Shown in pieces: positions 31,721 to 40,075 of a stretch of 64,000 bases of DNA. The translations under genes were made by a program, and so were the position numbers. The stretch lies in assembly GCA_023228945.1 (NCBI GenBank), contig JALOAI010000013.1, positions 1 to 64,000 of the forward strand. The letters run 5' to 3'. This DNA is from Pigmentiphaga sp. Its GTDB lineage: Bacteria > Pseudomonadota > Gammaproteobacteria > Burkholderiales > Burkholderiaceae_B. The notes under the pieces were generated by a model, which saw only the letters and a list, made by a program, of their open reading frames with translations, was not told where the DNA came from and ran no database searches. The number at the start of each line of letters is the position of its first letter. Position 1 is the first letter of the stretch.

Positions 31721-33198
31721 GGTTGTGCATCCAGCCTGGTTGAGGACCACTGGCCATGCCGTGGCCCTTTGCCAAAAACCAGAGAATATCGGCGGCTCTT
31801 GAATAATACGGGGCTGCGCGTGAGGCCGTCGAGGGACTGCAGCTGCGCGTGCTCCACGGCCAGATAGGCGCCCGCGGGGTATTGGTCAAGCAGTTCGGAG
31901 AGCGTGCCGGCAGACTGGAGCCCGGCCTGCCCGTGAGAATAGTAACGTGCCGAGAAGGGACGGCTGCCGAGATAGTACAAGGGCTGGCCGGACTGGGCAT
32001 GCGCGGCGTAATACTCGATCAGCGCCTTCTCGGTTTTGACGAGGCCGGGGTCCGCCGCCACCGCGCCACCCAGCATGAGGCCTATCACGGGCACCAGGGC
32101 CACCAGCGCGCTCCAGTGGCGCTTGTTGGCCGGGAGATCCGTCCGGGCCGCCAACCTGGCGGCCAGCAGGATCGCCAGCGCGGGCAAGGAGGGTTGCACG
32201 TAAGTCCACAGAATGTTGCCCGACAAGGTAAAGAACAGCGGCGTCACGACAGCCCAGAGAATCAGGAATGTCGTGCGCGGATCGGCGGACCGGCGCCAGC
32301 TGGTACGGACGCGGCCGCCCGCCACCTTCCAGCGCAGCAGTTGCCAGAGCGCCACCAGCCCCCAGGGGAAGCTTGCCAGCAGCCAGTCGAGCCAGATGCC
32401 GCCATAGATCCGCTGATGTGCGCTGCCGTATCGATCGCCTTGCCAGCCGGCATCGATAAAACGATGAAAATGCTCGCCGACCAGGAAGTAATCCAGGAAC
32501 CCGGGGGTCTTCCACTCGGCCAGCGCATACCAGGGCAGCGTCAGCGTGAACAGAAACAGGATGCCGCCACACCAAGGCAGGCGCCGCGCATAGCCGCTCG
32601 CCAAGCGGTGCCAGAGCGTCCACGGAATCGATACCGCCAGGACGAGCACAGGCGCAAGAGGCCCTTTGGCGAGCAGCCCCAGCGCCAGGCCGCCAAAAAA
32701 GCCGAACTTCCATAGGGGATGAGGGTCGTCCGGCAACTTGGCGAAGGCCACCAGGCTGAGCGTCACGGCCAGCGTCAGATAGGCGTCGGTCAGGACGGCG
32801 CCAGCCGCCAGAAAGGGCAGTAGGCTGCTAGCATGGATGAGCACGGCCAGACGAGCGGCCCTGGCGCCGAACCAGCCGAGGGCGAGGCGATACAGCAGCC
32901 ACAAGGTTGCCAGGGTGGCCAGCCACGCCGGCAAACGGGCCGCGAAATCGCTGTAGCCCAGAAGCCGGAACGACAAGGCCGATATCCAGAACGCAAACGG
33001 CGGCTTGCCCCAGAATGGAACACCGGGCTCGAACCAGGGAGTGATCCAGTCGCCGGTCTCGGCCATCAGCCTGGCGATCTCGGCATAACGCGGCTCGGAG
33101 GTGTCGGCGAGCGGCAGCATGGCCATCAGCAGAAGCCGGGCGAGGAGTATCGCAGCCAGGAGCCACAGCCAGCCGGGAATACGTTCACGCCAGGTCAC
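31717..33198 (-). CDS. GT39/ArnT-like lipid A glycosyltransferase (LgmB-like)
   Basis: A 493-residue polytopic inner-membrane glycosyltransferase of family 39. The N-terminal periplasmic-loop motif ADTSEPRYAEIA (about 31-42) corresponds to the acidic catalytic loop of ArnT, followed by FWGKPPFAFWISAL. About ten further hydrophobic helices precede a soluble C-terminal domain (about 400-493). ArnT adds aminoarabinose, and Bordetella LgmB adds glucosamine, to lipid A phosphates from an undecaprenyl-phosphate donor; the neighbouring GtrB/ArnC-like and GtrA-like genes would make and flip that donor. The GTG at 33198 overlaps the upstream stop by 14 nt; a GTG at 33252 is an alternative. The sugar is unknown. 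Confidence 0.88.
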   Translation of the reverse strand: MTWRERIPGWLWLLAAILLARLLLMAMLPLADTSEPRYAEIARLMAETGDWITPWFEPGVPFWGKPPFAFWISALSFRLLGYSDFAARLPAWLATLATLWLLYRLALGWFGARAARLAVLIHASSLLPFLAAGAVLTDAYLTLAVTLSLVAFAKLPDDPHPLWKFGFFGGLALGLLAKGPLAPVLVLAVSIPWTLWHRLASGYARRLPWCGGILFLFTLTLPWYALAEWKTPGFLDYFLVGEHFHRFIDAGWQGDRYGSAHQRIYGGIWLDWLLASFPWGLVALWQLLRWKVAGGRVRTSWRRSADPRTTFLILWAVVTPLFFTLSGNILWTYVQPSLPALAILLAARLAARTDLPANKRHWSALVALVPVIGLMLGGAVAADPGLVKTEKALIEYYAAHAQSGQPLYYLGSRPFSARYYSHGQAGLQSAGTLSELLDQYPAGAYLAVEHAQLQSLDGLTRSPVLFKSRRYSLVFGKGPRHGQWSSTRLDAQP

Positions 33199-34168
33199 GA
33201 TGGCGTTCCTCGCTCGAGACTTTACCGCTGGAGCGTCGGCTTTGCGCCACACTTTCCACGAGGAAGACCGGTCGCTGTTTGGCTTCCAGATAGGATTTGC
33301 CCACGTATTCGCCCAGAATGCCCATGGTGATCAGCTGTACGCCGCCAAGAAAGGCAATCACGGCGATCAGCGAGGGATAGCCCGGGACGGCATCGCCGAC
33401 AATCAGGGTTTTGGCGGCGATGAATACACCATAGGCCAGGCCCAGGGTGGCAACCGCCAGCCCGGCTCCCGAGGCCCAGCGCAGGGGTTTGGTCGAAAAC
33501 GAGGTAATACCTTCGGTGGCCAGTGCCAGCAGGCCGCTGTAGCCCCACTTGGTTTTGCCGGCGGCACGAGGCTCGCGTTCATAAAGAATTTCCGTGGTGG
33601 GAAAGCCGATCCAGGCAAATATCCCCTTCATGTAGCGCGATCGTTCGGGCAGCAGATTCAGCGCCTGAACGGCGCGCGCGCTGAGCAGGCGAAAATCGCC
33701 GGTATCGGGGGGAATGGCCACCTCGCTCAAGCGATTGAGCAAACGGTAATAGAGGTGTGCGCTCCACCGCTTGTGCCAAGGCTCGCCCGCGCGCGTTTTA
33801 CGGCGCATGGTAACCACGTCCGCACCCGCCCGCCAGGCCTCCAGCATTTGGGGAATCAGCTCGGGCGGATCCTGCAGATCGGCATCCAGGATGATCGTCG
33901 CCGCCCCCCGGCAATAGGCGAGGCCGGCGGACATGGCGGCCTCCTTGCCAAAGTTTCGGGTCAACCGCACCAACTTCAGATCGGAATGGGTGGCAAGCAA
34001 TGCGGCCAGATAGCTCCCGCCGCCATCGCTGCTGCCATCGTCGACGAAAACGATCTCGTGCGTCATATCCAGGCTGGCGAGCACGGGGCCGATCCGGCCC
34101 AGAAACAGGGGCAGGACCTCCGCTTCGTTATAAACCGGCACCAGAACGGAAAGACCGGTCTCGGACAA
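33185..34168 (-). CDS. GtrB/ArnC-like undecaprenyl-phosphate glycosyltransferase
   Basis: A 327-residue GT2 enzyme that loads a sugar from a nucleotide donor onto undecaprenyl phosphate. The catalytic domain begins LSVLVPVYNEAEVLPLFL and includes EIVFVDDGSSDG and ATIILDADLQDPPELIP with the metal-binding DAD. Two C-terminal membrane helices (about 230-255 and 268-290) end in a basic tail. A TTG at 34168 is the best start: the frame extends upstream only through repeat DNA and has no ATG before the domain; GGGA lies 6 nt before the TTG. The whole 280-bp gap to the GtrA gene is filled by family A repeats. Confidence 0.88.
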   Translation of the reverse strand: MSETGLSVLVPVYNEAEVLPLFLGRIGPVLASLDMTHEIVFVDDGSSDGGGSYLAALLATHSDLKLVRLTRNFGKEAAMSAGLAYCRGAATIILDADLQDPPELIPQMLEAWRAGADVVTMRRKTRAGEPWHKRWSAHLYYRLLNRLSEVAIPPDTGDFRLLSARAVQALNLLPERSRYMKGIFAWIGFPTTEILYEREPRAAGKTKWGYSGLLALATEGITSFSTKPLRWASGAGLAVATLGLAYGVFIAAKTLIVGDAVPGYPSLIAVIAFLGGVQLITMGILGEYVGKSYLEAKQRPVFLVESVAQSRRSSGKVSSEERHRDLA

Positions 34169-34195
34169 CGCATTCCCGGCGCGAGCCGGTAAAGG

Positions 34196-34322
34196 CCGCA
34201 GATGCGGAACCCGGCCGTGACGGCCGGAAGCCGTGCGCCGCCATTCATCAGGGCGGGCGACGCCCTCTTCGGCTTTCCCAGGCAAATATCGCCCTGCCGC
34301 GCCGGGTTGGCGCTCGGGTCTG
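34196..34322 (+). repeat. Decayed family A repeat (tandem with the next copy)
   Basis: Aligned by eye with the copy directly following it, this stretch keeps CCGGCC/GGCCGG arms, a CGCCGCCATTC block, CTTCGGCT and the GGCGCTCGGGTCT end. It has many substitutions. It begins about 28 nt before the GtrB-like start codon, so two tandem copies separate that gene from the GtrA gene. Confidence 0.6.
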
Positions 34323-34324
34323 GA

Positions 34325-34448
34325 GTGAAGAACTCCGGCCTTTCGGCCGGAGCTTCTCCGCCACCATTCGGGGGAGCCTTCGGCTCCAGCGGATTTGGCC
34401 TCGCTCACCTCGCCGTGAACGGCGAGGCTTCGCTTAGGCGCGTGGTCA
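34325..34448 (+). repeat. Family A palindromic repeat, reference copy
   Basis: A 124-nt unit: GTGAAGAA, hairpin 1 CTCCGGCC-TTTC-GGCCGGAG, TTCTCCGCCACCATTCGG, hairpin 2 GGAGCC-TTC-GGCTCC, GGATTTGGCCTCGCT, hairpin 3 CCTCGCCGT-GA-ACGGCGAGG, and GCTTAGGCGCGTGGTCA. Its right end (minus-strand TGACCACG) directly abuts the GtrA stop codon. No transposase gene or target duplication is seen. Confidence 0.9.
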
Positions 34449-34865
34449 TCAAAAAACATATCTTTTGAACACAGGGTAGTTGCACAGCGCCACCAACAAG
34501 GTGGTGAAGATCTGCGCCGCCAGAGCCGGCATGAGCAGGCCCGCATGCAGCGCGGTAAAGCACGAGAGATTCAACAGCCAGCCGAGCGCGGCGGCCGCCA
34601 GATAGCGGGCCGAAGCGGAACGGTGGGTTCTCGGGGAGCTGAAGGTAAAGCGGCGCTGGAGCCGGTAGTTGGCGACCGCTCCGACCAGGGCCCCCAGCGC
34701 CGTCGCGGCGCCGGGAGAGCCGCCCGCGTCGACGGCCAACAGCATGAACAGATAATGCAGGCCGGTGGCGGCGCCGCCGCTCAGGCAGAATCGGGTGGCG
34801 GTAAGCAGCGCCTCGGAGTTTGGGAGATGACGCACGGCGGCAGCGGACTGGGAACACCGCTGCAT
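34449..34865 (-). CDS. GtrA-like membrane protein (putative lipid-linked sugar flippase)
   Basis: A 138-residue protein with four hydrophobic helices, the GtrA fold: about 22-40, 50-66, 86-105 and 108-128. The basic loop ANYRLQRRFTF between helices 2 and 3 and the C-terminal NYPVFKRYVF are typical. GtrA proteins are thought to flip undecaprenyl-phosphate sugars to the periplasm, here those made by the GtrB-like enzyme for the GT39 transferase. The start ATG is at 34865. The stop TGA is immediately followed by the TGACCACG end of a family A repeat. Confidence 0.85.
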   Translation of the reverse strand: MQRCSQSAAAVRHLPNSEALLTATRFCLSGGAATGLHYLFMLLAVDAGGSPGAATALGALVGAVANYRLQRRFTFSSPRTHRSASARYLAAAALGWLLNLSCFTALHAGLLMPALAAQIFTTLLVALCNYPVFKRYVF

Positions 34866-34962
34866 CTTAGGGCTCGTGACATCACGGATTCGTCAAGCGG
34901 GGATCAAGACTGCATGTGCCGAATCCGCGATGGCGCGGGAAGAAGACGCGGGGGGGAGCAGC

Positions 34963-35083
34963 GTGAATAACTCCGGCCTTTCGACCTGAGCTTCTCCGTC
35001 ACCATTCGGCGGAGCCGTCGTCTCCAGCAGATTTGACCTCGCCGACATCGCCGTGACGAGGTCGGCGCCTGGGCCCGTGGTCA
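34963..35083 (+). repeat. Family A palindromic repeat at the end of the Fur-like gene
   Basis: A 121-nt copy with more drift: GTGAATAACTCCGGCC, GACCTGAG, CTCCGTCACCATTCGGCGGAGCC, TTTGACCTCGC, CGCCGTGACGAGG and a GCCCGTGGTCA end. The last three bases (TCA, plus strand) are the stop codon of the Fur-like gene on the minus strand. Confidence 0.8.
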
Positions 35084-35356
35084 CACGACTCGGGAGTCGA
35101 GCGAATAACACATGTACTTGCCCATGCCTTCGTGACTGGTGACGATATGGGCCTGCCGTAAGCCACGCATGGTCGAGTAAAGATTCGTCACATGAATCTG
35201 GTTATTTCGCAGGTGCAGGCATTGCAGGATCTCCAGGACGCTCATGATGCCGCCATGTTCGAGCAACACCTCGATGACATCCAGCCGCGATATCGTCAAA
35301 CGCACCCTCGCGTCTTTCAAAATTCTGATACTGATTTTCTTGGTCATATCCGACAT
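35081..35356 (-). CDS. Fur-like DNA-binding protein lacking the dimerisation domain
   Basis: A 91-residue protein that aligns by eye with the N-terminal winged helix of Fur: ILKDARVRLTISRLDVIEVL, then a recognition helix region HVTNLYSTMRGLRQAHIV, then the wing TSHEGMGKYMCYSL. A normal Fur (about 140 residues) continues with the HHHDHLIC zinc-binding dimer domain; here the frame ends after DSRVV at a TGA that is part of a family A repeat. It may be a truncated remnant or a small functional regulator. It follows the TonB receptor by 62 nt on the same strand. The start at 35356 is one of two close ATGs. Confidence 0.7.
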   Translation of the reverse strand: MSDMTKKISIRILKDARVRLTISRLDVIEVLLEHGGIMSVLEILQCLHLRNNQIHVTNLYSTMRGLRQAHIVTSHEGMGKYMCYSLDSRVV

Positions 35357-35418
35357 CCAAAAAAGACCGGGCGACCTTTTCGGCGGCAGTCTGACAATCC
35401 AGCGCCGCCGAAAAACGC

Positions 35419-37665
35419 TCAATCGAACCGATAAGTGGCGGTCAGCATGTAGGATCGCCCTGCTCCGACGGACGCAAACAGGCCGACGTGGGAGGCGTCG
35501 TACAACTCGGTGTCGGAAATGTTGTTGATGTTCAACTGCACCGAGAAGCGCTGGTTGAAGGCGTATTTCGCCATGGCGTCGTAGCGCACGTAGCTGGGAA
35601 GGACCAAGGTGTTGGCATCGTTGGCAAAGCGCTTGCCCAGATAGGTAATGCCGCCGCCCACCATCAATTCCGGCAAGACTTGATAGGTCGTCCAGAGCGT
35701 GGCGCTTTGCTTGGCGATGAACTTGATCTGATTGCCATCGAAGACGTTGTTGCCGCTGCGGTAGGCCGTCACTTTGGGATCCAGATAGGTATAGCCAGCC
35801 CAGAGATTCCAGCGCGGGGTGAGCGAACCCGCGGCGCCGACTTCCACCCCGCGTACCCGGTTGCTGCCGCTCAGGCTGACGTCGCCGGTGAGCGGGTCGG
35901 TCGAGCGCGCGGCGGTCTTGCGCGTTTCGAAGAGCGCCCCGGTGAGCGACAGACGGTCGTTCAGCAGATCCCACTTGGTGCCCAGCTCCCAACTGCGGCT
36001 GCGCTCGGGTTCGAGGTCGCGGATCTGCGCGCCGCCGGCCGGACCGTCGGCACCGCCTCCCTGCCCGAGGTTTTCACCGGAAGGGTTGGACGAGGTGGCA
36101 TAGGAAATGTACACACTGCCGTACGGCAAGGGCTTGTAGACGAGTCCCGCCTGGTAGTTCCAGAAGCGATCCTTGCGGCTGGCGGAGGCGTTCTCGACCT
36201 TGAACACATCGTGGCGCAGGCCGAGGTTGACGAACCATTGCTCGGTGAGCTCCATGGTGTCCATGAAATACACGGCGCTGGTCCGGATCTCGCCCGCCGG
36301 GGTTTTCTCGCCGTACACGAGGTTGTAGGTGTAATGGCGATGCGGGTCGGGATGGTAGAGCGAGTCTGTGTCGTTCGCGGGCGTCCCCGTCATGGTTTTC
36401 GAATAGATGCGTTCGCGGCCGAATTCGAGGCCGGCGCTATACGTATGCTGGATGGGCCCGGTCTGGAAGGTCCCGTAGGCGTCGGTCTGGTTGATCAGCG
36501 ATTTGCTGCTCCGCCACCAGGCCCGGCTCGTGCGTTGGAACTGGGCATCGGCGGCTTCGTTGGAGCAAGGCGGCCCGTCGCCGGCGGCGCAATTATCGAA
36601 GGTGGGGCGGGTGAGCAAATAATGGTTCAGGGATTCGGCATAGCGCGTGATGTTGCGTACTTTCAGGTGCTCGGAAAAATCATGCTCCAGCAGGGCCGTG
36701 CCGGTATCAAAGTGGTTCTCCCGGAAGTCCGTATTGAGCCGGCCATAAAAATTATTGCGATCCACCTTGGGCGGCGTCGTGCGGCCAGGGTTGGCCGCGT
36801 TGCTGAAGGGAATGCCCTGATCCGGCATATCGTCGTTGCGCACGTGAGCGTACGAGAGGATTACTCGGGTGGGGGTGCCCAGGCCAAAGGCCACAGACGG
36901 CGCGATCCCCAGGCGGTCGACGGTCACGCCGTCGCGGCCCGGAACGTCGCCGCCCATCTTCATGAGATTGAGCCGCACCGCGCCGGTTTCCGAGAAAGCG
37001 AAGTTGCCGTCCGCCGTGACCCGCCACTGGTGCGCATTGCCCACGCCCGCGCTGGCCTCGACAAAGCGCTCGAGCCGCGGCTTCTTGGTCTGCAGATTGA
37101 TGCTGCCGCCTGTACCGCCCCGGCCGGTGTAGGCGGCGCTGGGGCCTTTGATGACTTCGACTGCTTCGAGGTTGAAGGTTTCATGCGAGCCCCGCGCGTA
37201 GTCGCGAACGCCATCGATGAAAATGTCGGTGCTGGCCTCGTAGCCCCGGATGAACGGGCGATCGCCATTGGGCGTGCCGCCCTCGCCGGCACCCAGCGTG
37301 ATGCCCGGCGTGGTGCGCAGCACGTCTTGCAGCGAGGTGGCGCCGCGATCCTGCATCAATTCTTCGGTGATAATGGTCACCGACTTGGGAGTGTCCAGGA
37401 GAGGCGCGGTGAACTTCGGGCTGCCGGCAGCGGCCGGAGTCTGATAGTTGTCCGCGGATTCCGGAGCTGTCACGGTGATCGCCTCCAGCGTACTGACCGC
37501 CGCGGGACTGGTTTCCTGGGCTTGCGCCGGCGCCACGGCGATGGCCGCCCCGCCAAGCACGGCGCCAACCACCGCCGAACGGCCAAACGCCGCCTGAAAA
37601 CTCTCGAGCGACAGCAACGCGGTATCCACCGCAGTGTTCACGGCCCCTGCATGACCTGACTTCAT
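35419..37665 (-). CDS. TonB-dependent catecholate-type siderophore receptor
   Basis: A 748-residue outer-membrane receptor. A long signal peptide (about 1-50, ending APAQAQ) precedes a TonB-box-like LEAITVTAPES. The plug has TIITEELMQDRGATSLQDVL and the FIRGYEASTDIFIDGVRDY segment, followed by the 22-strand barrel ending SYMLTATYRFD. The plug and barrel match Fiu/PiuA/BfrD-type receptors for catechol siderophores. The divergent two-component genes and piuC support a PiuA/PirA-like role. ATG at 37665 has GAGAG upstream. A Fur-box-like palindrome lies at 37817-37834. The C-terminal residue is Asp after Phe rather than a terminal aromatic. Confidence 0.92.
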   Translation of the reverse strand: MKSGHAGAVNTAVDTALLSLESFQAAFGRSAVVGAVLGGAAIAVAPAQAQETSPAAVSTLEAITVTAPESADNYQTPAAAGSPKFTAPLLDTPKSVTIITEELMQDRGATSLQDVLRTTPGITLGAGEGGTPNGDRPFIRGYEASTDIFIDGVRDYARGSHETFNLEAVEVIKGPSAAYTGRGGTGGSINLQTKKPRLERFVEASAGVGNAHQWRVTADGNFAFSETGAVRLNLMKMGGDVPGRDGVTVDRLGIAPSVAFGLGTPTRVILSYAHVRNDDMPDQGIPFSNAANPGRTTPPKVDRNNFYGRLNTDFRENHFDTGTALLEHDFSEHLKVRNITRYAESLNHYLLTRPTFDNCAAGDGPPCSNEAADAQFQRTSRAWWRSSKSLINQTDAYGTFQTGPIQHTYSAGLEFGRERIYSKTMTGTPANDTDSLYHPDPHRHYTYNLVYGEKTPAGEIRTSAVYFMDTMELTEQWFVNLGLRHDVFKVENASASRKDRFWNYQAGLVYKPLPYGSVYISYATSSNPSGENLGQGGGADGPAGGAQIRDLEPERSRSWELGTKWDLLNDRLSLTGALFETRKTAARSTDPLTGDVSLSGSNRVRGVEVGAAGSLTPRWNLWAGYTYLDPKVTAYRSGNNVFDGNQIKFIAKQSATLWTTYQVLPELMVGGGITYLGKRFANDANTLVLPSYVRYDAMAKYAFNQRFSVQLNINNISDTELYDASHVGLFASVGAGRSYMLTATYRFD

Positions 37666-37816
37666 TGGAACTCTCACAAAGAATTGACGAAGAATGGAGT
37701 TGAATCCGCGCAGTTCGAAAAGAACCAATAATGAGATTCAATCCCATTTAGAATATTGATCAATCCGTGAAATTTCCGTCGAATTTCGACAAATCCCCAG
37801 TGTTAATAAAGATATA

Positions 37817-37834
37817 AATACGAATCGTTATTCC
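37817..37834. promoter_or_regulatory. Candidate Fur box
   Basis: AATACGAATCGTTATTCC matches about 11 of 16 positions of the Fur consensus core (AATGATAATCATTATC) and is roughly palindromic. It lies in the AT-rich divergent region between the siderophore receptor and the response regulator, where iron-dependent repression is expected. Confidence 0.5.
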
Positions 37835-37909
37835 TATTATTTGACGTTTATTTCACGCTCGATCTGCTAGCGTTCGGCAGCTCACACGCTGGTGCCATCG
37901 AGGCTTTTT

Positions 37910-38620
37910 ATGTCCCACCCCTCGCAGAAAATTCCTTACACCGTCCTGATCGTCGAAGATGAGCTGGCCATTGCGGAGAATCTATTGTTGGCGCTGGAAG
38001 CCGAGGGCTGGATCGTGGATATTTCTCGCGATGCGCACTCCGCGCTACATCGGCTGGGTAGGGATAGCTACGACCTGGTACTCCTCGACATAGGCCTGCC
38101 CGGCATGGACGGCTATCGCATGCTGCAGCAGATGCGCGAGGACATGCGCCTGGCCACGCCGGTGCTCTTGCTGACGGCCCGCGCCGCCCTGGAGGACAAA
38201 CGGCAGGGATTCGCGGACGGGGCGGACGACTACCTCACCAAGCCTTTTGCGCTGGAAGAGGTCGTCATGCGCGCCCGGGCCCTGGTCCGGCGTTCCAAAC
38301 AACTCTCGGACACCGCGCTGGTGCTGGAGTACGGCTCGATCCGTTATTTTGTTGCCGACCAGCGCGTGTGGGTAGGCGGCATCGAGGTCAAGCTATCGCG
38401 CAAGAGCCTGCGTATCCTGGAGCTGCTGGTGCGTTATGGCGGCAGGGTGGTCTCCCGGCAAAGGCTGGAGGAATATCTCTGGCAAGGCGAACCCCCTTCC
38501 GCCGAGGCGCTGCGCAGCCAAATGCACCTGCTGCGCAAAACTCTTCACGCCGCCGGCCATGACGGCATCGAAACCGTGCATGGCATAGGCTGGCGCCTGG
38601 CCGGCCGGCAGCCCGAATGA
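37910..38620 (+). CDS. OmpR-family response regulator of the siderophore locus (PirR-like)
   Basis: A 236-residue regulator. Receiver motifs are VLIVEDELAIAENL, the Asp in YDLVLLDIGLPG, LLTARAALED and the lysine in DYLTKPFALEE. The C-terminal winged helix has VKLSRKSLRILELLVRYGG and ends IETVHGIGWRLAG. The ATG at 37910 follows a GAGG; a GTG six codons upstream is less likely. It overlaps the kinase gene (ATGA). In Pseudomonas, PirRS controls the enterobactin-type receptor PirA, and the same arrangement with a divergent receptor gene occurs here. Confidence 0.92.
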   Translation: MSHPSQKIPYTVLIVEDELAIAENLLLALEAEGWIVDISRDAHSALHRLGRDSYDLVLLDIGLPGMDGYRMLQQMREDMRLATPVLLLTARAALEDKRQGFADGADDYLTKPFALEEVVMRARALVRRSKQLSDTALVLEYGSIRYFVADQRVWVGGIEVKLSRKSLRILELLVRYGGRVVSRQRLEEYLWQGEPPSAEALRSQMHLLRKTLHAAGHDGIETVHGIGWRLAGRQPE

Positions 38621-39999
38621 CTCCTCCACGCATGAAACATTCCCTCGCCTGGCGCATCACGCTGGTTCTCACGGCATTGATCACGCTGGCGGTCGCGTTG
38701 GCGGCGCTGCTGGCGTTCTACGTCTATCGCGAGATGGAAGAAGGCATGATCGACAAATTGATCCAGACCGAATCCGCTCGGCTGATCGTTCGTACCGCCC
38801 GCATGGGCGATGTCTGGCAGCAACCGTTCGAGCGCGACATGGGGCCGTCGATGTTCGTCTGGGGCGAGTCCGCGGAGCGGGAGGCGGCGAGCATGCCGCC
38901 CGAATTGCGCGCACTCCCGCTGGGGCTGCACGAGTTGCCGCGCGAAGAGAGCAGCTGGCGCGTCTCGGTGGCGCCAGCCAAGGATGGCCGGCTTTACGTT
39001 CTCTACGACTCCATCATGCTGGAGCAGCAGTCGCGGAACTTCGCCTTCGCCCTGGTCCTGATCGTTCTGGGCTGCTCGCTGTTGGCGCTGTTGATCAGCA
39101 GCACCGGGGCGCGCTGGCTGGTCACGCCGCTCAACACCCTGACCACGCGTCTGACCCGCTGGGCGCCTGGCACTCCGATCTCGGACGTCGCTTCCACCAA
39201 CGAAGCCAACCGGCTGCTGGAGGTCTTCAATCGCGTCCAGGATCAGGTGGACACCGCCATTGCCGACCAGCGGGAATTCTCGGCCAATCTGCATCATGAG
39301 ATCCGCACGCCGCTGACGGTGATCCAGAGCGATGCCGAACTCTTGCTGCGCCTCACGGCAAATGGCGCCGAACTCGCCCCGCCCCGGCTGCGCCGCATCG
39401 TGCGCTCGGTGCAGGATATCAAGCAATCCCTGGAAAGCACCTACAACCTTGCCCATGCCCACATGGACGATGCCGAAACCGTGGATCTGCGCTCCTGCGT
39501 GCAGGATATCTTCGAAACCTTGCGGCTCGAAGCCGAACAGACGGGCCTCAATTTCGAGAACAAGGTCAACCCCGCCCATCGCGAAACCCTTAACCGCTAC
39601 GCCCTCCTGACGGTGATGCGCAATATCGTCCGTAACGCGCTGCTGCATGCGGCGCCGGCCCGGCTGGAGGTCGAGTCCGCCCAGCATGGCCTGCACTTCA
39701 CGGATACCGGCCCGGGTATCGATCCCGCCGAACAGCCGGCCATCTTCGAACGTTACTTCAGCAACCGGCGGCTCGATCAACGCTTGGGATCGTCTCGTTC
39801 GCCGGAGTTGCGCGGCCAACTGGATCAAAGCGGCCTGGGTCTGGCCATCGCCAAGCGGGTGTGCATCGTCCAGGAATGGACACTGGAGGTCCAGTCTCCG
39901 GTCAGCCAGGGACGCGGCACGCGTTTCCTGCTGTATTTCCGGGAAGACGCCGAATCCGCCTCCCATTCCCGAAGCGTGTCTCGGGAAGACGACGCATGA
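38617..39999 (+). CDS. Sensor histidine kinase of the siderophore locus (PirS-like)
   Basis: A 460-residue kinase with two membrane helices (about 12-38 and 143-165), a periplasmic region of about 100 residues and a HAMP-like linker. The phosphorylation box is FSANLHHEIRTPLTVIQSD (about 222-240). The ATPase domain has MRNIVRNALLHAAP, FTDTGPGIDP and LDQSGLGLAIAKRV. It is coupled to the response regulator by an ATGA overlap. The likely stimulus is the cognate siderophore or low iron, by analogy with PirS. It is followed 76 nt later by piuC. Confidence 0.92.
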   Translation: MTPPRMKHSLAWRITLVLTALITLAVALAALLAFYVYREMEEGMIDKLIQTESARLIVRTARMGDVWQQPFERDMGPSMFVWGESAEREAASMPPELRALPLGLHELPREESSWRVSVAPAKDGRLYVLYDSIMLEQQSRNFAFALVLIVLGCSLLALLISSTGARWLVTPLNTLTTRLTRWAPGTPISDVASTNEANRLLEVFNRVQDQVDTAIADQREFSANLHHEIRTPLTVIQSDAELLLRLTANGAELAPPRLRRIVRSVQDIKQSLESTYNLAHAHMDDAETVDLRSCVQDIFETLRLEAEQTGLNFENKVNPAHRETLNRYALLTVMRNIVRNALLHAAPARLEVESAQHGLHFTDTGPGIDPAEQPAIFERYFSNRRLDQRLGSSRSPELRGQLDQSGLGLAIAKRVCIVQEWTLEVQSPVSQGRGTRFLLYFREDAESASHSRSVSREDDA

Positions 40000-40075
40000 T
40001 CCCGCTCCCGCCCGCCAGCACAACCGAGCCCGCCAAGGCCGATCGCCATCGGCACACCCTCCAGGAAATGCCCTC

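Noticed and set aside
34169..34546. Longer ATG-started form of the GtrB-like gene
   Set aside because: It would translate two family A repeats and overlap the GtrA-like gene by about 100 bp. The glycosyltransferase domain begins only after the repeats, so a TTG start at 34168 is more credible.
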